DNA of 64,000 bases from JALZKA01 sp963717635 (GTDB lineage Bacteria; Actinomycetota; Thermoleophilia; Solirubrobacterales; 70-9). The position numbers were made by a program, and so were the translations under genes. This document shows positions 1-7,619 of this stretch, in pieces. The number at the start of each line of letters is the position of its first letter. Within the stretch, counting starts at the first letter, position 1. The stretch covers positions 1,984,001 to 2,048,000 of the forward strand of contig OY970347.1 of the NCBI GenBank assembly GCA_963717635.1, read 5' to 3'. The notes below the pieces were generated by a model, which worked only from the letters and a program-made list of their open reading frames with translations, was not told the DNA's origin and ran no database searches.

Positions 1-22
1 GGCGGCCGGGGACTCGGCGGTC

Positions 23-853
23 TCAAGCATGGCTCGGCTCCGCGACGGGGTTGCGCTCGACGAGCTTGGTCAACACGTCGCCGGGACCGGTCTCGAGGAA
101 CCGCTCGACGCCGCGCTCGCGCAGGGCACGAAGCGTCTGGCGCCAGCGCACCGGGCGCACCAGCGCCTCCTCCAGCTCCGCCCTGGGAGCGGTGAACTCG
201 CGGGCCGTGGTGCAGGACAGCACCGGAATACCCGGCTCCCGGAACTCGACCGTTGCCAGCGCCTCGCGGAACCCGGTCAGCGCCGGCTCCATCTCGGGCG
301 AGTGGAAGGCGCCGGCGACCGGCAGCCGCATCGCGCGCAGGCCCGCGCCGCGCGCCGCCCGGCGCCCGTTCTCCAACGCATCAGGCGGCCCGGCGACGAC
401 CAGCTGCTCGGGCGCGTTGTCGTTGGCAACGGTCAGATCGCTCGCGTGCGCCAGCTCCAGCGCCGCTTCGCGCTCGCCCAGCAGCGCCAGCATTCCACCG
501 CCGCCGCGCTCGGCCGCATGCTGCATCAGGGCGCCGCGGTCAGCCGCCAAGCGAAGTCCGGCGCGGTGATCGAGCGCTCCGGCAGCGGCCAGGGCCGCGA
601 GCTCACCCAGCGAATGGCCGGCGGCAAAATCGGCGCCGGGGCGCTCGAGGCGCTCCCAGCCCGCCAGCGCCGCGCAGTAGATCGCCGGCTGCGCGAAGCG
701 GGTGCCCTCGGCGACCCGCTCGAACGGGTCGCAGCCGACCAGCTCGCCGGCCAGCTCCAGCAGGTCCGGGCGCGCGTCGGCGACGGCGTCGCGCATCCCG
801 GGCTCGTGGCTCCCCTGGCCGGGGAACAGAAGGGCGGTCGCAGAATCGAGCAT
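23..853 (-). CDS. fabD: Malonyl-CoA:ACP transacylase
   Basis: This cytoplasmic enzyme moves the malonyl group from CoA to acyl carrier protein at the entry to fatty acid synthesis. The 276-residue protein has the family marks: GQGSH near residue 13, the nucleophile motif GHSLGE with Ser81, an NAPEQ segment near 146 and catalytic His184 in the GAFHSPEM stretch. Its length is slightly below the usual 300 or so. The ATG start lies 110 bases after the stop of the response-regulator gene on the same strand, so co-transcription is possible but not shown. The gene ends 22 bases from the window edge, so any downstream fab genes are out of view. Confidence 0.95.
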   Translation of the reverse strand: MLDSATALLFPGQGSHEPGMRDAVADARPDLLELAGELVGCDPFERVAEGTRFAQPAIYCAALAGWERLERPGADFAAGHSLGELAALAAAGALDHRAGLRLAADRGALMQHAAERGGGGMLALLGEREAALELAHASDLTVANDNAPEQLVVAGPPDALENGRRAARGAGLRAMRLPVAGAFHSPEMEPALTGFREALATVEFREPGIPVLSCTTAREFTAPRAELEEALVRPVRWRQTLRALRERGVERFLETGPGDVLTKLVERNPVAEPSHA

Positions 854-963
854 CGCCCGATACTTCCCCGCCGCGCGCCGCAGGTGACCGACGCGGGCCT
901 CGATACCCCCCGTTCGGCGGGGACCTCGGGGCGGGCCGGGGGGTGGAACGGGCGTTCAGGCGA

Positions 964-1566
964 TCAGGTGATCAGCCCGTGGCGCTGCGCGGCCTTCACG
1001 GCCTCGGCCCGGTTGCGGACGCCGAGCTTGCGGTAGATCGCCGAGGTGTGCTCCTTGACGGTGTGCGGCGAGAGGAACAGCGCCCGGGCGATCTCCGCAT
1101 TGGTCGAGCCGCGCGAGATGTGGGCGACGACCTCGCGCTCGCGCGGCGAGAGCGAGGGATCGCCGCCCTCGGGGGCCGGCGCGAAGACCTCCTGGCCCAG
1201 CGCCACCATGCGTACGGCCCGCACGACGTCGGCGGCGCCCCAGTCCTTGGAGACGAAGCCCGATGCGCCCGCCGCGCGCGCGACCGCCGGGCTGATCCGC
1301 CCCGCGCCGGAGATCAGCAGCACCTTCATCTCGGGCTGCGCGCGCTTCAGCTCCTCGCCGACCTCGGCCCCCGACTCGCCGGCCAGGAACAGGTCCACGA
1401 GCGCGACGTGCGGGCGCAGCTTCGCCGCCTCGCGTTTTGCCGCCTCGCCGCCGGTCGCCGCGGCGCAGCTCTCGACCCAGCTCTGCTTCTCGAGCAGCAG
1501 GCGAAAGCCCCAGTGGACGACGTCGTGGTCGTCGACGACGAGCACGCGCAGGCGCTCAGGCGGCAT
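964..1566 (-). CDS. LuxR/NarL-type response regulator
   Basis: This is a DNA-binding response regulator of about 200 residues. The N-terminal receiver domain has an acidic DD pair in VLVVDDHD, a phospho-acceptor Asp in HVALVDLF, a Ser in LLISGAG and a Lys in GFVSKD. The C-terminal LuxR helix-turn-helix begins LSPREREVV and contains SPHTVKEHTSAIYRKLGV. I chose the ATG at 1566, preceded by GAGGGTG at a workable distance. A GTG at 1575 is also in frame. Either start overlaps the end of the sensor kinase gene, which implies translational coupling and a cognate pair. The target genes cannot be told from the sequence. Confidence 0.9.
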   Translation of the reverse strand: MPPERLRVLVVDDHDVVHWGFRLLLEKQSWVESCAAATGGEAAKREAAKLRPHVALVDLFLAGESGAEVGEELKRAQPEMKVLLISGAGRISPAVARAAGASGFVSKDWGAADVVRAVRMVALGQEVFAPAPEGGDPSLSPREREVVAHISRGSTNAEIARALFLSPHTVKEHTSAIYRKLGVRNRAEAVKAAQRHGLIT

Positions 1567-2629
1567 CGGAATCACCCTCGGACAACGGGCAGACGAGCCG
1601 CACGCGCCAGCGCTCCTCGCCGACCGGCCCGAACTCCAGGACGCCCTCGTGCTGCAGCGCCTCGATCGAGGCCAGGCGCAGGCCCAGGCCGCCGCCCGCC
1701 GGCGCGTGGCGGGCGCCGTCGTTCGCGATCTCCAGGGTCAGCGCGCCGCCGCTCTCCCCCACCTCGACCGCGATGCGCCTCGGATCCGCGTGCTTGCCGA
1801 TGTTGCGAAGCGCCTCGGCCATAACAGACTGGGCCAGCGGCTCGATCCGCTTCGGCACCCGCACGCCGTTCTGCCAGCCGACGTGGACGCGCTCATCCCC
1901 GTCGGCCAGGCGGCCGAGCAGCCGCCGCAGCGTGACCTTGGTCTCGCGCTCGGGCGGCGCGAGCGCCCGCTCCAGCGCGCCGCGAAGCTCGCCCAGGGCC
2001 AGGCCGAGCTCGTCGTGGGCGCGGGCCCGGTCCTCCTCGGTCAGGCTCCCCTCGGAGCCCAGCACCAGGGAGAGGCCGAAAAGCCGCTGGATCACCTGCT
2101 CGTGCAGCTCCCGGGTCAGCGCGATGCGCTCGTCGAGCCGCTCGGCGCGTTCGCGATCGCGGGTCGCCTGGTCCACGCTGGCGACCAGAGCGGCGGCCCG
2201 CCCCAGCGTTCGCAGCGGCAGCCGCTCGCTCTCCTCGAGCTCGAAGCGCTCGCCGTCCTGGTCGGCGAAGATGACCCCCAGCCAGCGGCCGCCCGCCGCG
2301 ACGGGCACGCAGGCGATCGCCTCGGTATCGACGATGCCCAGGAAACGGTCCGGCACCTGCTCGGCGAGATCAGAGAAGACGATCACGTCGTCGTCCTGAA
2401 GCGCCTTCTGGGCAACGGGGGTCTCGTTCAGCGTCCCCTCGAGGTGGCTGAGGATCTGCCGGTCCACCCCGTGCGAGCCGACCACCCGGACCGATTGGTA
2501 GGCCTCGTCCCAAAGCAGCAGCACCGCCCGGCGCAGGCGGGTGAGGCGACAGACGGCAGCGCAGAGGCGGTCGTAGAACTGGCCGGCGGGGATCGCGCCG
2601 TGGTGCTCGCCGAGCAACTCGACGAGCAC
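1556..2629 (-). CDS. GAF-domain sensor histidine kinase
   Basis: This 357-residue kinase has no evident membrane segment, so it is probably cytosolic. An N-terminal GAF-like domain (about residues 20-165) is followed by a HisKA_3 dimerisation helix with the phospho-accepting His in ELHEQVIQRLF. A HATPase_c domain follows, with NIGKHAD as the N box and a glycine-rich GGGLGLRL. The HisKA_3 segment resembles DevS/DosS-type redox and hypoxia kinases, whose helix reads LHDxVIQRLF. The start is a GTG at 2629, because the frame upstream offers no ATG before a stop. It pairs with the overlapping response-regulator gene. No haem-ligand pattern can be assigned with confidence, so the signal sensed is unknown. 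Confidence 0.88.
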   Translation of the reverse strand: MLVELLGEHHGAIPAGQFYDRLCAAVCRLTRLRRAVLLLWDEAYQSVRVVGSHGVDRQILSHLEGTLNETPVAQKALQDDDVIVFSDLAEQVPDRFLGIVDTEAIACVPVAAGGRWLGVIFADQDGERFELEESERLPLRTLGRAAALVASVDQATRDRERAERLDERIALTRELHEQVIQRLFGLSLVLGSEGSLTEEDRARAHDELGLALGELRGALERALAPPERETKVTLRRLLGRLADGDERVHVGWQNGVRVPKRIEPLAQSVMAEALRNIGKHADPRRIAVEVGESGGALTLEIANDGARHAPAGGGLGLRLASIEALQHEGVLEFGPVGEERWRVRLVCPLSEGDSDAA

Positions 2630-2760
2630 GTCGATCGCCTGATCGCGCGCAGTTGGGGCCGGAGCTTCCTGCTCTATGACGGGTGTAACCCTGGCACGAC
2701 GCCGGAGTTACCGCGATCCCCCCGATCGGCGGGGGACGTCACGACCCGCGCGAGAGCGTG

Positions 2761-2775
2761 ATACGGTTTCCGTAT
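2761..2775. promoter_or_regulatory. Palindromic TetR operator over a start codon
   Basis: A perfect inverted repeat, ATACGG-TTT-CCGTAT, ends inside the ATG (2774-2776) of the TetR gene. Placement over the translation start suggests autoregulation of the TetR-P450 unit. Binding is inferred. Confidence 0.6.
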
Positions 2776-3421
2776 GAACGTATCTAGCGCCAACCCGCTG
2801 GCCGCGCTGAGCGCAGCGGACGCCGAGGAGCTGGATCCCTACGCCGAGCGCATCCTCGACGCCGCCTATGAGGAGTTCGTCGACCACGGTCTGCGGCGCA
2901 CCTCGATGGACGACATCGCGCGCCGCGCCGGTGTCGGCAGGGCCACCCTGTTCCGGCGCTTCGCCGGGCGCGACGCTCTGGTCAGGGCGCTCGTCGCCCG
3001 CGAGGTCCGCCGCGCGATCGCCGTCGTCGATCACGAGATCTCAACCGTTCGCGAGCCCGAGGCTCAGGTGACGAACGGCTTCCTCGCATTCCTCGAGCAC
3101 CTGCGGTCACACCCGCTGCTGCAGCGGCTGCTGGTCACCGACCCGGCCGAGGTCCTGCCGCTGCTGACGACCGAGGGCGAGGTCCCGCTGGCGGCCGTCC
3201 GCGCCTACATCGCCGCGCAGCTCGAGCGCACGCGCTCCGAGGGTGCCTCGATCATCGCCGACCCCGAGCAGCTCGCCGAGCTGCTCGCCCGGCTCGCGCT
3301 CTCGTTCGTCCTCACCCCGGGCAGCGTCCTCCCGCTCGACGACGCGGGCCGGCTTCCCGACACGGTGCGGACGACACTGGTGCCGCTGATCCTTGGCCGA
3401 TCGCCAGCGGACGGAGCCTGA
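2774..3421 (+). CDS. TetR-family repressor next to a P450
   Basis: This 215-residue one-component regulator has a TetR_N helix-turn-helix at about residues 25-70, including RRTSMDDIARRAGVGRATLFRRF. The C-terminal ligand domain is variable, as is usual. The ATG sits in a perfect palindrome, so the protein probably controls its own gene and the P450 whose start overlaps its 3' end by 29 bases. The tight overlap and palindrome suggest that the P450 substrate or product is the effector. That is inference, and the ligand is unknown. Confidence 0.9.
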   Translation: MNVSSANPLAALSAADAEELDPYAERILDAAYEEFVDHGLRRTSMDDIARRAGVGRATLFRRFAGRDALVRALVAREVRRAIAVVDHEISTVREPEAQVTNGFLAFLEHLRSHPLLQRLLVTDPAEVLPLLTTEGEVPLAAVRAYIAAQLERTRSEGASIIADPEQLAELLARLALSFVLTPGSVLPLDDAGRLPDTVRTTLVPLILGRSPADGA

Positions 3422-4835
3422 GATCGACGCCCCCACCGCCGAGCGCCCGCCCGGCCTGCCCCGCGTCTTCACCGACATCCGCGACGAGGTCAGGCGCCGG
3501 CCATTCACGCTGCCTCCGGGCCCGACCAGCTTCAGCCCGCTCCGGACCCACCGCTTCCAGCGCGACACGCTCGCGACCACGCTTCGGTACCGCGAGCAGT
3601 TCGGAAACCTCTACTCGGTCCGCATGTTCCACCGCCTGACCGTGGTCATGCTGGGGCCGGCCGCCAACCACTTCGTCACGGTCACGGGCGCCGACAACTT
3701 CAGCTGGCGCCGGGGCATGTTCGGCGAGCAGCTGATCCCGCTGATCGGCGACGGGCTGATCACCACCGACGGCCCCTACCACGACCGGGCCCGCAAGATC
3801 ATGATGCCCGCGTTCCACGCCAAGCGAATGGACGCGGCGGTCGAGGTCATGGTCGACGAGGCGGAGCGGGCGGTCCAGCCATGGCGCGACGGCGACGAGG
3901 TCGACGTCTACCACTGGGTCCGCGACCTGTCGATGAGCATCGCGATGCGCGCCCTGATGGGCCTCGACCCGCGCCACGGCGGCCTCGGCCACGAGGCCGC
4001 CGAGGCGTTCGAGCGCGGGCTGGCGTTCTACGACACCGAGACCTGGATGATGCTGCTGCGCGGGCCGGGCTCGCCCTGGTCGCGAATGAAGGCAGCCTCG
4101 CGTGAGCTCGACCGGCTCGTCTACGCGGAGATCGCCCGCCGGCGCAGCGAGGGCGCCGACGGCGACGACGTCTTCTCGATGCTGATCTCAACCCGCGACG
4201 AGGACGGCAAGGGCTTCACCGACCGCGAGCTTCGCGACCAATTGATGCACCTGCTGTTCGGCGGCCACGACACCGCCTCTTCGACGGTCTCGTTCCTGCT
4301 CTATGAGCTGGCGCGCCACCCGGACGTGCTCGCGCGCATCGTCGACGAGCAGGACCGGGCGCTCGGCGGCCGGGCGCCGACCTTCGAGCAGCTGGGCAAG
4401 GAGCTGCCCGAGCTGGACCTGGCGCTCGACGAGACGCTGCGCCTCTACCCGCCCGTCTGGTTCGGGCCGCGGATGGCCGTCAAGGACTTCGAGTTCGACG
4501 GCTACCGGATCCCGGCCGGCACCCACATCATGCACTCGTCGTGGACGAGCCATCGCCTCCCCGACGTCTTCGAAGACCCCGAGGCGTTCATTCCGGAACG
4601 CTTCACGCCGGAGGCTCGGGCCGCGCTGCCGAAGGGCGCCTACATCCCGTTCGGCGGCGGCCAGCGGATCTGCATCGGCAAGCGCTTCGGCCAGCTCGTC
4701 GTCAAGGCCGTCGCGACGATGGTGCTCCAGCGCTTCCGCTGCGAGCTCCAGCCCGGGTACGAGCTCGAGGTCGACAAGCTGCCGACGCTCAGTCCCCGCG
4801 GCGGGTTGCCGATGGTGGTCTCGGAACGCTCCTAG
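3393..4835 (+). CDS. Cytochrome P450 monooxygenase
   Basis: This 480-residue protein is a complete P450. It has the I-helix oxygen-activation motif FGGHDTASS, the K-helix ExxR in DETLRLYPP, a PERF segment and the haem loop FGGGQRICIG with the Cys thiolate near residue 427. It is soluble, with no N-terminal anchor. The overall pattern (WF-P-RMAVKDFEFDGYRIPAGT) is like bacterial P450s acting on fatty acids, terpenes or steroids, but the substrate cannot be assigned. The only usable start is a TTG at 3393 inside the TetR gene, so translation is probably coupled. No ferredoxin or reductase gene is adjacent. Confidence 0.93.
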   Translation: MADRQRTEPEIDAPTAERPPGLPRVFTDIRDEVRRRPFTLPPGPTSFSPLRTHRFQRDTLATTLRYREQFGNLYSVRMFHRLTVVMLGPAANHFVTVTGADNFSWRRGMFGEQLIPLIGDGLITTDGPYHDRARKIMMPAFHAKRMDAAVEVMVDEAERAVQPWRDGDEVDVYHWVRDLSMSIAMRALMGLDPRHGGLGHEAAEAFERGLAFYDTETWMMLLRGPGSPWSRMKAASRELDRLVYAEIARRRSEGADGDDVFSMLISTRDEDGKGFTDRELRDQLMHLLFGGHDTASSTVSFLLYELARHPDVLARIVDEQDRALGGRAPTFEQLGKELPELDLALDETLRLYPPVWFGPRMAVKDFEFDGYRIPAGTHIMHSSWTSHRLPDVFEDPEAFIPERFTPEARAALPKGAYIPFGGGQRICIGKRFGQLVVKAVATMVLQRFRCELQPGYELEVDKLPTLSPRGGLPMVVSERS

Positions 4836-4997
4836 GGGCCCGGCCAGCGCCACTACTCGCTCGTGGCAGAGAGCACAACTTCGCCGCGTTTGGCCGCCCG
4901 AGTAGGCTGGGTCTAGCAGCTGCCCCCAGGGTTTCTCGCGTCCTTTCTCCCCCTTCTGAGCGGTGCTCCACGAGAGAGGGCGGGAAAACGGGTCGGC

Positions 4998-5651
4998 ATG
5001 ACCGACACCTCAGGCGCCCACTCTGCAGACCCCGCAGATGCCAGCAGCCAGGTCATCCTGGTCCTGCGCAACCTCCTCGCCGAGCGCTACCCGAATCTCG
5101 GCGAGCACGTCAACACGGTCGCTCGCCTGTGTGAGGTCATCGGCAAGCAGGTCGGGCTACCCGCCGCCGAGCAGCGAGCGCTCATCCAAGCAGCGCACCT
5201 GCACGACATCGGCAAGCTCTCGCTGCCCGAATCGATGCTCGGCAAGTCGCAGCCGCTTGACGAGGACGAGTGGCGGCTGGTGCGCCTGCACACCGTCGTC
5301 GGCGAGGGGATCCTGATCGCTTCCGGCCTCGGCAAGCCGGTTACGGCCTACGTGCGCTCAAGCCACGAATGCATGGACGGGAGCGGCTATCCCGACGGCC
5401 TCGCCGGCGCCGAGATCCCGCTCGGCGCCCGGATCATCGGCGTCTGCGACGCCTACGACGCGATGACCTCGCCCCGCCCCTACCGGCCGCTGCCGATGCC
5501 AAGCGACCGCGCGCTGCTGGAGCTGATGCGCTGGTCGGGCACCCAGTTCGACCCGGCTGTGGTCGACGCGCTCAGTCAGTCGCTTCTGAAGCGGACGACG
5601 GGTCTCGAACCCGCGACCTCGAGCTTGGGAAGCTCGCGCTCTACCAACTGA
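4998..5651 (+). CDS. HD-GYP domain phosphodiesterase, 3' end antisense to a tRNA
   Basis: This protein belongs to the HD-GYP family, which hydrolyses cyclic di-GMP or related nucleotides. The metal-binding HD motif is in HLHDIGKLSLPESML near residue 72, and the GYP motif is in HECMDGSGYPDG near residue 122. No GGDEF or receiver domain is attached. The fold seems complete by about residue 190. The last 20 or so residues (TTGLEPATSSLGS and onward) are encoded by the strand opposite a tRNA-Gly gene, and the stop codon lies inside that tRNA. This tail is probably a consequence of read-through into the tRNA region, not a conserved part of the protein. Confidence 0.88.
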   Translation: MTDTSGAHSADPADASSQVILVLRNLLAERYPNLGEHVNTVARLCEVIGKQVGLPAAEQRALIQAAHLHDIGKLSLPESMLGKSQPLDEDEWRLVRLHTVVGEGILIASGLGKPVTAYVRSSHECMDGSGYPDGLAGAEIPLGARIIGVCDAYDAMTSPRPYRPLPMPSDRALLELMRWSGTQFDPAVVDALSQSLLKRTTGLEPATSSLGSSRSTN

Positions 5652-5662
5652 GCTACGTCCGC
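5590..5662 (-). tRNA. tRNA-Gly (anticodon CCC)
   Basis: Read on the minus strand, all four arms can be drawn. The acceptor stem GCGGACG pairs perfectly with CGTCCGC. The D arm is GCTC/GAGC around AGTTGGTA. The anticodon stem CGAGC/GCTCG encloses the loop TTCCCAA, giving anticodon CCC. The T arm is GCGGG/CCCGT around TTCGAGA. A 5-base variable loop makes 73 nt including a U discriminator at 5590, typical of tRNA-Gly. CCA is not encoded. The gene overlaps the 3' end of the HD-GYP gene on the opposite strand. Confidence 0.96.
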
Positions 5663-5671
5663 GCAGCGCCC

Positions 5672-5677
5672 ATTCTA
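5672..5677 (-). promoter_or_regulatory. -10 element of tRNA-Gly
   Basis: TAGAAT on the minus strand lies 9 bases upstream of the mature tRNA 5' end. No convincing -35 box is visible. Confidence 0.4.
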
Positions 5678-5873
5678 AGCCAGGGCCCAGAGCTCGACGG
5701 CCGCGCGAACAGTCGCCCGCGCTGCCGTCGGGATGGCCGTCCGGGTCGAGCGCGAACTGGGCCTCGGCGTCGACCGCTCGGGGAGCTGGCCCGGGCGATC
5801 GTCGATTCGAACCTCGCCTTGCTCGGTCATGTCGCCACTGTTCCCGATTCGCGGGCAGCTGACTCCCGCTAAC

Positions 5874-5879
5874 TAGGCT
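5874..5879 (+). promoter_or_regulatory. Leaderless -10 (TAGGCT) of the TlpA-like gene
   Basis: TAGGCT ends 7 bases before the GTG start at 5887, so the transcript may begin at the start codon. Confidence 0.5.
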
Positions 5880-5886
5880 CCCGAAC

Positions 5887-6441
5887 GTGAGCGGGAAGTC
5901 GTTTGCCGCCGTCCTGGCCGTGCTCGGCATCGTCGCCCTGCTCGGGTTCGGCGTCGTCGCCAAGAGCGAGAAGCAGCTCGAGGTCGGCGAGGCGGCGCCG
6001 GTGGCCGAGCTCTCGACGCTGGCCCCCGAGGGATCGATCGAGCCGCCCGGGTCGATCGAGGACTTCCGCGGGCAATGGGTCCTGCTCAACATCTGGGCCT
6101 CTTGGTGCGGGCCGTGCGAGACCGAGGCGCCCGATCTCGTCGCCTTCCAGGACGAGCACGGGGGCGACGGCTTCACGATCCTCGGCATCCAGACCCAGGA
6201 CGGCACCGACGACGGCCTCGCCTTCGCCGACGACTTCGGCCTCAACTACCCGTCGCTGCGCGACGGCTCCGGCGACTACGCCGACGACCTCGGCTCGACC
6301 GGAGTGCCCGAGACGATCCTGCTCGACCCCGAGGGCGACGTCGCCTTCATCCGCCGCGGCGAGGTCGACGCCGAGCTGCTCGACGCCGAGGTGCTGCCGC
6401 TGATCCAAGGCGCCACGGTCGATCCGCCGGGCGCGTCATGA
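5887..6441 (+). CDS. TlpA/CcmG-type membrane-anchored thioredoxin
   Basis: This 184-residue thiol-disulfide oxidoreductase has an N-terminal membrane anchor (about residues 5-27) and an extracytoplasmic thioredoxin fold. The active site is WASWCGPCETEAPDL, and a cis-Pro loop, STGVPETILLD, follows. Such proteins reduce apocytochrome c or other exported thiols. A CcmH-like gene follows with an ATGA overlap (6438-6441), which supports a role in cytochrome c maturation. The GTG start is backed by a TAGGCT box 7 bases upstream. Confidence 0.9.
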   Translation: MSGKSFAAVLAVLGIVALLGFGVVAKSEKQLEVGEAAPVAELSTLAPEGSIEPPGSIEDFRGQWVLLNIWASWCGPCETEAPDLVAFQDEHGGDGFTILGIQTQDGTDDGLAFADDFGLNYPSLRDGSGDYADDLGSTGVPETILLDPEGDVAFIRRGEVDAELLDAEVLPLIQGATVDPPGAS

Positions 6442-6984
6442 CCACCCGCGGAGCGCTCCCGCCGAGCCCAACGTCGACTTTGTCGCGCCCACCGCAACCA
6501 ACTCGACGCTCGACCCGCTTGGCAGTTCTGGTGGCCGTGGGGTGGCTCGCGTTCGGGGCCGCTCTCGCGCCCGCGCAGGCGCCGGAGCCGCAGACCACCC
6601 TCCCCGACGTCGAGGACGAGGTGATGTGCCCGGTCTGCGGCACCACGCTGGAGCTCGCGTCGGAATCGCCGCAGGCGATTCGCGAGCGCGAGTACATCCG
6701 CGGCCTGATCGCCGAGGGCCGGACCAAGGAGGAGATCAAGGACGCGCTGGTCGCCGAGTTCGGCGACGAGGTGCTGGCGATCCCACGAGGGCGAGGGGTT
6801 CGACCTGGCGGCCTGGCTGGTGCCCGGGCTGGCAATCGTCGGTGCCGGCGCGGCGATCTTCGTCGGGCTCAGGCGCTGGCGCGGGGCCGCGGCGAGCGAC
6901 GCCGCGGCCGAGCGGCCGGCCGAGGCACTGAGCGCCGAGGACGCGGGGCGGCTGGACGCCGACCTCGAGCGCTACGACGCGTAG
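6438..6984 (+). pseudogene. CcmH/NrfF-type cytochrome c maturation protein, frameshifted
   Basis: The ATG overlaps the TGA of the upstream thioredoxin gene. The first frame encodes an N-terminal hydrophobic segment (about residues 28-50) and the CcmH core with VMCPVCGTTLELASESPQA, then IREREYIRGLIAEGRTKEEIKDALV and EVLAIP. After codon 6783-6785 this frame becomes an Arg-rich artefact. The +1 frame instead gives EGEGFDLAAWLVPG, a second membrane segment and a charged tail ending at TAG 6982-6984. Dropping one base near 6786 yields a normal protein of about 181 residues. This is either a sequence error or a real disruption of haem ligation to apocytochrome c. The C-terminus abuts the stop of the next, convergent gene. 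Confidence 0.85.
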
Positions 6985-7599
6985 CTATCCGCTGATCCCG
7001 AGGACGGCGATCGAGGCCGAAGCGAGACGGCCGTCGCCGGCGGTCGGCTCCGAACAGCGAAGCGCGACGGTGTGGCTACCCTTCGCGAGTGGGTCCGTTA
7101 CGAGGGTAGCCCCGAACCCGTCGGTTGCTCCCAGGTCAGTGCTTTTCGCAGCCTCGCCAGGGGAGGCCCCTGCGTTCGAGTTGACGCGGTCGATCGCGAT
7201 TCGGCACGTAAGACTTGCCGCGCTACCTTCGCTGTAGAAGTTTCCCGTCGCAATTACGAGCAGTCGACCTCGTGCCTTGAGTCGAAGCGACCTTCGGGCG
7301 CATTCAACGAACGTCGGCCAGTTCGGATCGCAGTTGACGCCTTGGTCCCCGGCGATCGGCGCGAAATCGATGCTCTTCAGGGTGCCCTCCCGGATCTCAG
7401 TCCCGGTCAGGCCGTTGCGCTTCACGTCTCGTCCGCCGACAGCACGTCGGTCCTTGAGATCCTTGCTCCTCACCGAATTGTCGGCGATGTCGCCGGAGTC
7501 GATCACGCCCGCGGCGTAGGCGCCGCCGCCGCCGATCACGCCGGCAAGCGCCAGGGTCGCGGCGACGTTGGCGTAGGTCAGGTGATCTCGAAGCTTCAT
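6985..7599 (-). CDS. Secreted protein of unknown function
   Basis: This 204-residue protein starts at the ATG at 7599, where MKLRDHLTYANVAATLALAG gives a signal or anchor segment with a GGGG hinge. It continues with short DSGDIADNSV and DVKRNGLTGTEIREGTL motifs that resemble collagen-like or pentapeptide-style surface proteins of this bacterial class. A beta-rich C-terminal half carries three Cys residues (NCDPNW, VECARR, LTCRI) and ends near LRCSEP. No enzyme motif is visible. A GGCGGAA ribosome-binding site precedes the ATG. The gene follows a broken secreted-protein gene on the same strand. Confidence 0.7.
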   Translation of the reverse strand: MKLRDHLTYANVAATLALAGVIGGGGAYAAGVIDSGDIADNSVRSKDLKDRRAVGGRDVKRNGLTGTEIREGTLKSIDFAPIAGDQGVNCDPNWPTFVECARRSLRLKARGRLLVIATGNFYSEGSAASLTCRIAIDRVNSNAGASPGEAAKSTDLGATDGFGATLVTDPLAKGSHTVALRCSEPTAGDGRLASASIAVLGISG

Positions 7600-7619
7600 G
7601 ATTCCGCCGAAATGGTAAG

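Noticed and set aside
253..1824. Long Arg/Pro/Ala-rich frame on the plus strand over fabD and the response regulator
   Set aside because: It lies opposite well-supported genes and has the biased composition expected of a G+C-rich shadow frame.
5358..6245. 295-codon minus-strand frame across the HD-GYP, tRNA and TlpA genes
   Set aside because: It contains tRNA sequence and lies antisense to two real genes. It has no recognisable domain.
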